Assembly (NCBI GenBank): GCA_045617525.1
Contig: JAZLIT010000210.1
Coordinates: 1-26,644 of the forward strand
DNA length: 26,644 bases
Reading direction: 5' to 3'
Source: JAZLIT01 sp045617525
GTDB lineage: Bacteria; Bacillota; Bacilli; Bacillales_A; Planococcaceae
Shown: in pieces, positions 1 through 7,116 of the stretch
How positions within the stretch are numbered: position 1 is the stretch's first letter
Layout of the letters: every line of letters starts with the position of its first letter
The notes under the pieces: model-generated
Databases searched by the model: none
Seen by the model: only the letters and a program-made list of their open reading frames with translations
What the model was told of the DNA's origin: nothing
Position numbers and translations under genes: made by a program

Positions 1-1704
1 ACCGAATACTAATTTCGCTTTAATGTCGATTAGTGGGTAACCAGCTACTACACCGCGGTCAAGAGAGTCACGTAGACCCGCTTCTACTGCAGGGATGTAT
101 TCACGAGGTACAACACCACCAACGATAGCGTTTTCGAATTCAAAGCCTTTACCTTCTTCGTTAGGAGAGAACTCGATCGTTACGTCACCGTATTGACCAC
201 GACCACCTGATTGACGAGTAAATTTACCTTGAACTTTAGCAGAACCACGGAAAGTCTCACGGTAAGATACCATTGGAGCACCAACGTTAGCTTCTACTTT
301 AAATTCACGACGCATACGGTCAACTAGGATGTCTAAGTGTAACTCACCCATACCAGAGATGATAGTTTGCCCAGTTTCTGTGTCAGTGTGAGCACGGAAA
401 GTTGGATCTTCTTCTTGTAGTTTTTGTAAAGCTTGACCCATTTTATCTTGGTCAGCTTTAGATTTAGGTTCTACAGAAAGTGAAATTACTGGCTCAGGGA
501 ATACCATTGATTCAAGAATTACTAAGTGCTTCTCGTCACAAAGAGTATCACCAGTTGTAGTATCTTTAAGACCTACAGCAGCAGCGATGTCCCCAGCGAA
601 TACTTTCGAAATCTCTTCACGAGAGTTAGCGTGCATTTGTAGGATACGACCTACGCGCTCACGTTTACCTTTAGAAGAGTTTTGTACGTATGAACCTGAA
701 TCTAATGTTCCAGAATACACACGGAAGAATGTTAATTTACCTACGAAAGGATCCGTCATAACTTTGAATGCTAAAGCTGAGAACGGTGCCTCATCATTAG
801 ATTCACGAACGATTTCTTCTTCGCCATCAATATCAGTACCTGTAATAGAAGGTACGTCAGTTGGAGCTGGTAAGTAAGCAACAGCAGCATCTAGCATTTT
901 ACGAACACCTTTGTGTTTGAATGCAGTACCACAAATTACAGGGTAGAATTCTACTGCTAATGTAGCTTTACGGATAGCCGCTTTAAGCTCAGCAACAGAG
1001 ATTTCTTCGCCTTCTAAATATTTTTCCATAAGACCTTCGTCAACACTTGCAATAGCGTCGATTAATTTCTCACGGTATTCTTCGGCTTGTGCACGGTGTT
1101 CTTCTGGGATTTCTCCTTCAGTAACCGCAGTACCTTCTTCGTTACCGTAGAAAGTAGCTTTCATTTCGATTAAGTCGATAATCGCAGAAAACTCATCCTC
1201 AGCTCCGATTGGTAATTGGATTGGGTGAGCGTTAGCTTGTAAACGATCGTGTAGAGTTCCTACAGAATATAGGAAATCTGCTCCCATTTTATCCATCTTG
1301 TTGATGAATACGATACGTGGAACACCATAAGTAGTAGCTTGACGCCATACCGTTTCAGTTTGAGGCTCAACACCAGATTGAGCATCAAGTACTGTAACAG
1401 CACCATCAAGTACACGTAATGAACGTTCAACTTCTACAGTGAAGTCTACGTGTCCAGGAGTATCGATGATGTTAATACGATGACCATCCCATTGAGCTGT
1501 TGTTGCAGCAGAAGTGATCGTGATACCACGCTCTTGCTCTTGCTCCATCCAGTCCATTTGAGATGCGCCTTCGTGAGTTTCACCGATTTTGTGAATCTTA
1601 CCAGTGTAATAAAGGATACGCTCAGTTGTTGTTGTTTTACCAGCATCAATGTGGGCCATAATCCCAATATTACGGGTATTCTCTAGAGAGAATTCGCGTT
1701 TCAT
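1..1704 (-). CDS. fusA: Translation elongation factor G (partial, C-terminus off the window)
   Basis: EF-G is the cytoplasmic GTPase that drives ribosomal translocation and, with RRF, ribosome recycling. The ATG is at 1704, after an AAGGAG ribosome-binding site. The frame stays open for 568 codons to base 1, so about 125 of the usual ~692 residues (end of domain IV and domain V) lie outside. The N-terminus MKREFSLENTRNIGIMAHID is typical. The G1 loop AHIDAGKTTTTERIL, the RGITI switch I segment, DTPGHVDF (G3) and NKMD (G4) are all readable, so the GTPase site looks intact. It is the last visible gene of the str operon, 74 nt after rpsG; a short palindrome lies in that gap. In Bacillus tuf follows, but it is not in the window. 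Identification is secure. Confidence 0.98.
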   Translation of the reverse strand, partial: MKREFSLENTRNIGIMAHIDAGKTTTTERILYYTGKIHKIGETHEGASQMDWMEQEQERGITITSAATTAQWDGHRINIIDTPGHVDFTVEVERSLRVLDGAVTVLDAQSGVEPQTETVWRQATTYGVPRIVFINKMDKMGADFLYSVGTLHDRLQANAHPIQLPIGAEDEFSAIIDLIEMKATFYGNEEGTAVTEGEIPEEHRAQAEEYREKLIDAIASVDEGLMEKYLEGEEISVAELKAAIRKATLAVEFYPVICGTAFKHKGVRKMLDAAVAYLPAPTDVPSITGTDIDGEEEIVRESNDEAPFSALAFKVMTDPFVGKLTFFRVYSGTLDSGSYVQNSSKGKRERVGRILQMHANSREEISKVFAGDIAAAVGLKDTTTGDTLCDEKHLVILESMVFPEPVISLSVEPKSKADQDKMGQALQKLQEEDPTFRAHTDTETGQTIISGMGELHLDILVDRMRREFKVEANVGAPMVSYRETFRGSAKVQGKFTRQSGGRGQYGDVTIEFSPNEEGKGFEFENAIVGGVVPREYIPAVEAGLRDSLDRGVVAGYPLIDIKAKLVFG

Positions 1705-1750
1705 AGGAAATTTCTCCTTCCATAGTGGGTTACTGTTAAATAAAATCTAA

Positions 1751-1768
1751 GCCCTAGCAAGCTAGGGC
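1751..1768 (-). promoter_or_regulatory. Perfect palindrome between rpsG and fusA
   Basis: GCCCTAGC, two bases, then GCTAGGGC form an 8-bp stem just after the rpsG stop. On the minus strand it is followed by TTAGATTTTATTT, which is only a weak U-tract. It is therefore more likely an mRNA-processing, stability or protein-binding hairpin, or a leaky terminator, than a full terminator. Function is unknown. Confidence 0.4.
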
Positions 1769-1778
1769 GAAGATTGAA

Positions 1779-2249
1779 TTACCAGCGATAGTGAGCGAAT
1801 GCTTTGTTAGCTTCCGCCATTTTGTGCATATCTTCACGTTTCTTAACTGAAGCACCAGTGTTGTTAGAAGCGTCTAAGATTTCGTTAGCTAAACGCTCTT
1901 CCATAGTTTTTTCACCACGAAGACGAGAATAGTTAACTAAGTAACGAAGACCTAAAGTTGTACGTCGCTCTGGACGTACCTCTACTGGTACTTGGTAGTT
2001 AGAACCACCTACACGACGAGCGCGAACTTCAAGTACTGGCATAATATTAGTTAATGCCGTTTCAAATACTTCAATTGGATTATTACCAGAACGTTCTTGA
2101 ATTAATTCGAACGCACCGTATAAAATTGTTTGAGAAGTACCTTTTTTACCATCAATCATCATTTTGTTGATTAAACGAGTTACTAGTTTCGAATTATAAA
2201 TTGGATCTGGTAACACGTCACGTTTGGAAACAGGACCTTTACGAGGCAT
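1779..2249 (-). CDS. rpsG: 30S ribosomal protein S7
   Basis: Small-subunit protein that nucleates assembly of the 16S rRNA 3' major domain (head) and lies near the E site and the subunit interface. The 156-residue length is the usual bacterial size. The start MPRKGPVSKRD and the body segments GSNYQVPVEVRPERR and KREDMHKMAEANKAFAHYRW are characteristic. The ATG at 2249 is preceded by GAAAGGAGGAAAACAC. It lies 40 nt after rpsL and before fusA, the standard str-operon order. S7 is the autoregulator of this operon in E. coli; no similar site is obvious here. Confidence 0.98.
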   Translation of the reverse strand: MPRKGPVSKRDVLPDPIYNSKLVTRLINKMMIDGKKGTSQTILYGAFELIQERSGNNPIEVFETALTNIMPVLEVRARRVGGSNYQVPVEVRPERRTTLGLRYLVNYSRLRGEKTMEERLANEILDASNNTGASVKKREDMHKMAEANKAFAHYRW

Positions 2250-2289
2250 GTGTTTTCCTCCTTTCGAATAGTTGTATATTTAAGTTAAA

Positions 2290-2709
2290 TTATTTTTTTT
2301 CTTTAGGGCGTTTTGCTCCATATTTAGAACGTGATTGCATACGGCCGCTTACGCCAGCTGTATCAAGTGCACCACGTACGATATGATAACGTACACCCGC
2401 TAAGTCTTTTACGCGTCCGCCACGGATAAGAACAACACTATGTTCTTGTAAGTTGTGACCTTCACCTGGGATATAAGCTGTAACTTCAATTTGGTTAGTT
2501 AAACGAACACGCGCGTATTTACGTAACGCTGAGTTAGGTTTACGTGGTGTCATTGTACCTACACGAGTACAAACTCCGCGTTTTTGTGGAGATTTAACAT
2601 CAGTTAAAGATTTCTTAAATGAGTTGTATCCTTTATTTAGCGCTGGAGATTTTGATTTCGTGATTTTAGATTGACGAGGCTTACGTACTAATTGGTTAAT
2701 TGTAGGCAT
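2290..2709 (-). CDS. rpsL: 30S ribosomal protein S12
   Basis: S12 sits at the decoding centre of the 30S subunit and controls tRNA selection accuracy. The 139-residue protein starts MPTINQLVRKPR and ends GAKRPKEKK. The decoding-loop segment TPRKPNSALRKYARV carries the conserved lysine of the PNSA loop, with no sign of a streptomycin-resistance change there. The second loop, VLIRGGRVKDLAGVRYH, is also typical. A GGGAGG ribosome-binding site lies 8 nt before the ATG. It is preceded by rplGB across a 98-nt gap with two hairpins, and followed closely by rpsG. Confidence 0.98.
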   Translation of the reverse strand: MPTINQLVRKPRQSKITKSKSPALNKGYNSFKKSLTDVKSPQKRGVCTRVGTMTPRKPNSALRKYARVRLTNQIEVTAYIPGEGHNLQEHSVVLIRGGRVKDLAGVRYHIVRGALDTAGVSGRMQSRSKYGAKRPKEKK

Positions 2710-2742
2710 CGGTTTTTCCTCCCTTCATTTATTGCTTTTAAT

Positions 2743-2805
2743 ACCACACATCCAGGTGGTTCATTTTTTGGGTAAAAACAAAGTCTTTGTGTATTTTTAC
2801 ACAAA
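2743..2805 (-). promoter_or_regulatory. Two hairpins in the rplGB-rpsL gap
   Basis: Two nt after the rplGB stop, TTTGTGTA and TACACAAA pair (2786-2805, loop of 4). ACAAAG-A-CTTTGT overlaps the 3' arm and is followed by TTTTT, so an alternative fold competes with it. A second hairpin, ACCAC/GTGGT, lies at 2743-2760, 33 nt upstream of the rpsL start. The gap is clearly structured; a role in regulating or processing the str operon is inference. Confidence 0.35.
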
Positions 2806-2807
2806 AA

Positions 2808-3059
2808 CTACTTCGCAGTAATCGCTACAACAGCAGCGGCAACATTAATGCTGCAAGCTTTTCCAAGTTCTCTTTTTGACTTGACGAGATGAATTGGTAT
2901 CCCGATTTCTTTCGCGAGAAGAATGGCCGGATCGGTCACCCAACTGTCTGCATCTTGTGCAATAAAGAGTTGGCTTACTTGTCCTGCATGCATTGCTTTC
3001 ACTGCTTGCTTTGTACCTATGATTGTTTTACTAGCCTGTATTACTTTTTCATAAGACAT
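2808..3059 (-). CDS. rplGB: L7Ae-family ribosomal protein (YbxF / L7Ae-like, bacterial)
   Basis: Small (83 aa) L7Ae/L30e-fold RNA-binding protein, the bacterial YbxF type, which binds kink-turn RNA and associates with ribosomes. Seen: MSYEKVIQASKTIIGTKQAV at the N-terminus, then LFIAQDAD and LGKACSINVAAAVVAI, matching the order of the B. subtilis homologue (82 aa). The frame opens at a TTG at 3074 and has another ATG at 3065. However, GGAGG (3067-3071) lies inside that stretch and is 8 nt before the ATG at 3059, so 3059 is the better start. It is the first gene after the rpoC terminator and has its own sigma-A-like promoter, so it leads the str operon. The exact cellular role in bacteria is unsettled. 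Confidence 0.9.
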   Translation of the reverse strand: MSYEKVIQASKTIIGTKQAVKAMHAGQVSQLFIAQDADSWVTDPAILLAKEIGIPIHLVKSKRELGKACSINVAAAVVAITAK

Positions 3060-3105
3060 TTTCATATCCTCCAAAGGGACAGACAGTTAACTATCAACCT
3101 TCAAT

Positions 3106-3134
3106 ATGTTATCATCCCGCAGTTTAATTGTCAA
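3106..3134 (-). promoter_or_regulatory. Sigma-A-type promoter of the rplGB-rpsL-rpsG-fusA operon
   Basis: A perfect -35 TTGACA (3129-3134), a 17-nt spacer and -10 TAACAT (3106-3111, 4 of 6) lie about 40 nt upstream of the rplGB ribosome-binding site. They are on the far side of the rpoC terminator. Position and spacing suit a housekeeping promoter. Confidence 0.75.
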
Positions 3135-3202
3135 CAAATATCTTCATAAATAGTGAGTTCAATATGAATAAAAAAGAAATTTACACTATTTATTGTAAAC
3201 AT

Positions 3203-3245
3203 AAAAAAAATTCCGGGCAAGTGATATACCTCGCCCGGAATTTTT
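3203..3245 (-). terminator. Intrinsic terminator after rpoC
   Basis: A 13-bp stem (AAAAATTCCGGGC at 3206-3218 pairing with 3233-3245) with a 14-nt loop ends in a run of T on the minus strand. It begins 25 nt after the rpoC stop. The A/T flanks make it potentially bidirectional. It separates the rpoBC unit from the str operon. Confidence 0.9.
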
Positions 3246-3270
3246 CCAAAAACAATCAAATTGGTTTCGA

Positions 3271-6200
3271 TTATTCTACTGAAGTTACTTCAGCACTTTT
3301 ATCTTGTTCAATACGAATCTGGCGGTAACGTTGCATACCAGTACCAGCCGGAACTAGTTTACCGATAATTACGTTTTCCTTCAGACCAAGAAGCTCATCA
3401 CGTTTACCTTTAATTGCAGCATCCGTTAACACACGAGTTGTTTCTTGGAATGATGCAGCAGATAAGAATGATTCTGTCTCAAGAGAAGCTTTTGTAATAC
3501 CTAAAATTACAGGGCGACAAGTTGCAGGCGTTTTACCGTTTAATACAGCGTCAACGTTTGCTTCTGAGAATTGGTGAATATCAAGTAATGAACCTGGTAA
3601 TAATTCTGTATCACCAGCTTCGATTACGCGCACTTTACGAAGCATTTGGCGAACCATTACCTCGATGTGTTTATCACCGATTTCTACACCTTGCATACGG
3701 TATACTTTTTGTACTTCTTTTAATAGATATTCTTGAACTGTAGATACGTCTTTAACTTTTAATAATTGTTTTGGATCGATAGAACCTTCTGTTAGAACTT
3801 GTCCAGGTATAATCAATTGGCCAATCTCAACTTTTAGACGAGAGTTATATGGCGCTTGATATTTACGTGTTTCCACAGTACCTTGGATAGTAATTTCTTT
3901 CAGACCTTCACGAATCTCTTCAATCTCAATAACGTTACCAGTAATTTCTGAAATCACAGATTGACCTTTAGGGTTACGTGCTTCAAAAATCTCTTGGATA
4001 CGTGGAAGACCTTGTGTGATATCGTTTCCGGCAACCCCACCTGTATGGAATGTACGCATTGTTAACTGTGTACCTGGCTCACCGATAGATTGAGCAGCGA
4101 TAATACCAACCGCTTCCCCAACTTCTACCTCTTCACCTGTTGCTAAGTTCATACCGTAACATTTTTTACACACGCCGTGTTTTGTGTTACATGTGAATGC
4201 AGAACGAATTGTTAATTCTTCGATATTAGCTTCTGCGACTTCACGTGCCACGTCTTGTGTAATTAAGCCATCTTTTCCAACGATTACAACACCAGTTTCA
4301 GGGTGACGAAGCGTTTTCTTAGCATAGCGACCAACGATACGTTCATCTAACGCTTCGATTACTTCATTGCCTTCCATTAATGCTCCGATTAATAAACCAC
4401 GGTCAGTTCCGCAGTCATCTTCACGAACAATAACATCTTGTGCAACGTCTACTAAACGACGAGTTAAGTAACCTGAATCGGCAGTTTTTAGTGCTGTATC
4501 GGCAAGACCTTTACGCGCACCATGTGTAGAGATGAAGTATTCTAATACCGTTAAACCTTCACGGAATGAAGATTTGATCGGTAACTCAATAATACGACCA
4601 GCTGGATTGGCCATTAGACCACGCATACCAGCAAGTTGCGTAAAGTTTGATGCGTTACCACGGGCACCAGAGTCAGACATCATGAAGATTGGATTCGTTT
4701 TTTGTAACGATTTCATCAGTTTGCCTTGAATTTCATCTTTCGCAGCAGTCCAAACCGTAATAACACGGTTATAACGCTCTTCCTCTGTGATTAAACCACG
4801 TCGGAATTGAACTGTTACTTTATCTACTTTTTCTTGTGCTGCATCTAGGATTACACCTTTATCTGGTAATACCACGATATCCGATACACCTACTGTGATA
4901 CCAGCACGAGTTGAATATTTGAAACCTAAGTCTTTCATGCGATCAAGCATTTTAGACGTTTCAGTAATATGGAATCGCTTGAATACTTCAGCAATAACAT
5001 TACCTAGGAATTTCTTACGGAACGGATCAATAACTTCAACATCAGTAAAGTGTTTCGCTAATACCGCACGACGTTGTGCTTCCACTTTTTCAGCTTCTGA
5101 TAAATCAGCATAGCCTTCTGTAGCTTCAAGCACTTGTAATAATTCATCAGTAATTAATAAGTTAGTGAAATATTGTTCAGGCGTTTTTTGCTCTAAATTA
5201 AAGTCAGTTGGTTCATTGATGTAAGGGAATGAAGTTGGAAGAATCTCGTTAAAGATTACTTTACCTACTGTCGTTAATAAGAACTTGTTGTTTTGCTCTT
5301 CTGTAAACGTTGGATTGTTTAATGAAGAGGCTTTGATTGCAATACGAGAATGCAAGTGTACATAGCCATTTTGATATGCTAGTAAAACTTCATCATGACC
5401 GTAGAAGATAGAACCTTCTCCACGTACGCCTTCGCGCTCAAGTGTTAAGTAATAGTTACCTAGTACCATATCTTGAGATGGAGTTACAACTGGTTTCCCA
5501 TCTTTCGGGTTAAGGATGTTTTGAGCAGCTAACATTAATAGACGAGCTTCTGCTTGCGCTTCTGCTGATAAAGGTACGTGAACGGCCATTTGGTCACCAT
5601 CGAAGTCAGCGTTATAAGCTGTACATACTAATGGGTGAAGACGGATCGCACGACCTTCTACTAATGTAGGTTCGAATGCTTGGATACCAAGACGGTGAAG
5701 CGTTGGTGCACGGTTAAGTAACACTGGATGCTCACGAATAACGTCTTCAAGTACGTCCCAAACTTCATTGTGCATACGCTCAATTTTACGTTTAGCACTC
5801 TTAATGTTATGAGCAAGGCCACGTTCTACTAATTCTTTCATTACGAAAGGCTTGAATAGTTCGATCGCCATTTCTTTTGGAAGACCACATTGGTACATTT
5901 TTAAGTTTGGACCTACTACGATAACCGAACGACCAGAATAGTCTACACGTTTACCAAGTAAGTTTTGACGGAAACGACCTTGTTTCCCTTTCAACATGTG
6001 TGAAAGTGATTTTAAAGGACGGTTACCTGGACCAGTTACCGGACGACCACGACGACCGTTGTCGATTAGTGCATCAACAGCTTCTTGTAACATACGTTTT
6101 TCGTTTTGCACGATAATGCTTGGAGCACCAAGGTCTAATAAACGTTTTAAACGGTTGTTACGGTTAATAACACGACGGTAAAGATCATTTAAATCAGAAG

Positions 6201-6951
6201 TAGCGAAACGGCCACCATCTAATTGCACCATTGGACGAAGCTCTGGTGGAATTACAGGAAGTACCTCTAAAATCATCCACTCTGGTTTATTACCTGAGTT
6301 ACGGAATGACTCTACTACTTCAAGGCGTTTAATCGCACGAGTACGACGTTGACCTTGAGCAGTTTTAAGCTCTTCTTTTAACGTTGCTGTTTCATCTTCA
6401 AGATCAAGTTTCTCAAGAAGACGTTTGATAGCTTCAGCACCCATTGCTGCTTCGAAACCGTTACCAAACTTCTCACGGAATGCACGGTAGTCTTTCTCAG
6501 AAAGAAGACCTTTAAATTCTAGAGGTGTGTTACCTGGTTCGATTACAACATAAGAAGCAAAATAAATTACTTCTTCAAGCGCACGTGGAGACATATCTAA
6601 GATAAGACCCATACGACTTGGAATACCTTTGAAGTACCAAATATGAGATACAGGTGCTGCTAATTCGATGTGACCCATACGTTCACGACGAACTTTTTGA
6701 CGCGTAACCTCTACTCCACAACGATCACAAACTACGCCTTTATAGCGTACGCGTTTGTATTTACCACAGTGACATTCCCAGTCTTTAGTTGGTCCGAAGA
6801 TGCGTTCGCAGAATAGACCATCTTTTTCTGGTTTTAATGTACGGTAGTTAATTGTTTCAGGCTTTTTCACTTCACCATATGACCAAGAACGAATCTTGTC
6901 AGGAGAAGCTAAACCAATTTTCATATATTCAAATTCATTAACGTCTATCAA
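3271..6951 (-). CDS. rpoC: DNA-directed RNA polymerase subunit beta'
   Basis: Catalytic large subunit of RNA polymerase. Of the 1226 residues, the N-terminal zinc site is at C60, C62, C75 and C78. The absolutely conserved NADFDGDQMAVH motif, whose three aspartates bind the catalytic magnesium, falls near residue 450. The bridge-helix/trigger-loop region shows GEPGTQLTMRTFHTGGVAG. A second zinc cluster is seen in CGTDRG ... CNTKHGVCKKC. The start is TTG at 6951, with GGGAGG 8 nt upstream; TTG is also the rpoC start in B. subtilis. The protein is about 27 residues longer than the 1199-residue B. subtilis subunit. The extra material seems to lie around residues 585-635, just before the FKRFHITETSKMLDRM segment. 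It follows rpoB across 165 nt holding two hairpins and ends before a strong terminator. Confidence 0.98.
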   Translation of the reverse strand: MIDVNEFEYMKIGLASPDKIRSWSYGEVKKPETINYRTLKPEKDGLFCERIFGPTKDWECHCGKYKRVRYKGVVCDRCGVEVTRQKVRRERMGHIELAAPVSHIWYFKGIPSRMGLILDMSPRALEEVIYFASYVVIEPGNTPLEFKGLLSEKDYRAFREKFGNGFEAAMGAEAIKRLLEKLDLEDETATLKEELKTAQGQRRTRAIKRLEVVESFRNSGNKPEWMILEVLPVIPPELRPMVQLDGGRFATSDLNDLYRRVINRNNRLKRLLDLGAPSIIVQNEKRMLQEAVDALIDNGRRGRPVTGPGNRPLKSLSHMLKGKQGRFRQNLLGKRVDYSGRSVIVVGPNLKMYQCGLPKEMAIELFKPFVMKELVERGLAHNIKSAKRKIERMHNEVWDVLEDVIREHPVLLNRAPTLHRLGIQAFEPTLVEGRAIRLHPLVCTAYNADFDGDQMAVHVPLSAEAQAEARLLMLAAQNILNPKDGKPVVTPSQDMVLGNYYLTLEREGVRGEGSIFYGHDEVLLAYQNGYVHLHSRIAIKASSLNNPTFTEEQNNKFLLTTVGKVIFNEILPTSFPYINEPTDFNLEQKTPEQYFTNLLITDELLQVLEATEGYADLSEAEKVEAQRRAVLAKHFTDVEVIDPFRKKFLGNVIAEVFKRFHITETSKMLDRMKDLGFKYSTRAGITVGVSDIVVLPDKGVILDAAQEKVDKVTVQFRRGLITEEERYNRVITVWTAAKDEIQGKLMKSLQKTNPIFMMSDSGARGNASNFTQLAGMRGLMANPAGRIIELPIKSSFREGLTVLEYFISTHGARKGLADTALKTADSGYLTRRLVDVAQDVIVREDDCGTDRGLLIGALMEGNEVIEALDERIVGRYAKKTLRHPETGVVIVGKDGLITQDVAREVAEANIEELTIRSAFTCNTKHGVCKKCYGMNLATGEEVEVGEAVGIIAAQSIGEPGTQLTMRTFHTGGVAGNDITQGLPRIQEIFEARNPKGQSVISEITGNVIEIEEIREGLKEITIQGTVETRKYQAPYNSRLKVEIGQLIIPGQVLTEGSIDPKQLLKVKDVSTVQEYLLKEVQKVYRMQGVEIGDKHIEVMVRQMLRKVRVIEAGDTELLPGSLLDIHQFSEANVDAVLNGKTPATCRPVILGITKASLETESFLSAASFQETTRVLTDAAIKGKRDELLGLKENVIIGKLVPAGTGMQRYRQIRIEQDKSAEVTSVE

Positions 6952-7022
6952 GGAGCCTACCTCCCTTTAGTTATAAGTCCTTTAGAGACTTTATTCGTAG
7001 CTCATGCGAAAAATAGCAAGGA

Positions 7023-7048
7023 AAACTTAACCGGCTCCGATTAAGTTT
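7023..7048 (-). promoter_or_regulatory. Second hairpin in the rpoB-rpoC gap
   Basis: AAACTTAA and TTAAGTTT (8 bp), a G-U pair in the minus-strand RNA and a CGG/CCG extension form a compact hairpin. It lies about 75 nt upstream of the rpoC start. It is followed by TTTTCC, too short a U-tract for a convincing terminator. It may be a processing site or an RNA 5'-end stabiliser for rpoC; this is inference. Confidence 0.4.
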
Positions 7049-7073
7049 CTTACGTCAAACATTTTATTTAAAA

Positions 7074-7110
7074 GAAAAAATCGGACAGAGCATTGCCTGC
7101 CCGATTTTTC
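7074..7110 (-). terminator. Terminator-like hairpin directly after rpoB
   Basis: In the minus-strand RNA, AAAAATCGGGCAG pairs with CTGTCCGATTTTT (13 bp including one G-U) around an 8-nt loop, followed by more T. The structure starts 6-7 nt after the rpoB stop. Because rpoC follows with no clear promoter of its own, it probably acts as a partial terminator or attenuator. Confidence 0.7.
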
Positions 7111-7116
7111 AAAGAA

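Noticed and set aside
587..877. Plus-strand open frames inside fusA, rpoC, rpoB and other genes
   Set aside because: They lie antisense to long, strongly conserved coding regions, lack ribosome-binding sites and resemble no protein family.
2889..3149. Plus-strand frame of 86 codons opposite rplGB
   Set aside because: It overlaps the clear L7Ae-family gene on the other strand and has a Cys-rich, unlikely composition.
3147..3192. Inverted repeat TAAATAGTG/CACTATTTA upstream of the rplGB promoter
   Set aside because: A 28-nt loop, AT-only arms and a position between a terminator and a promoter give no reason to assign a function.
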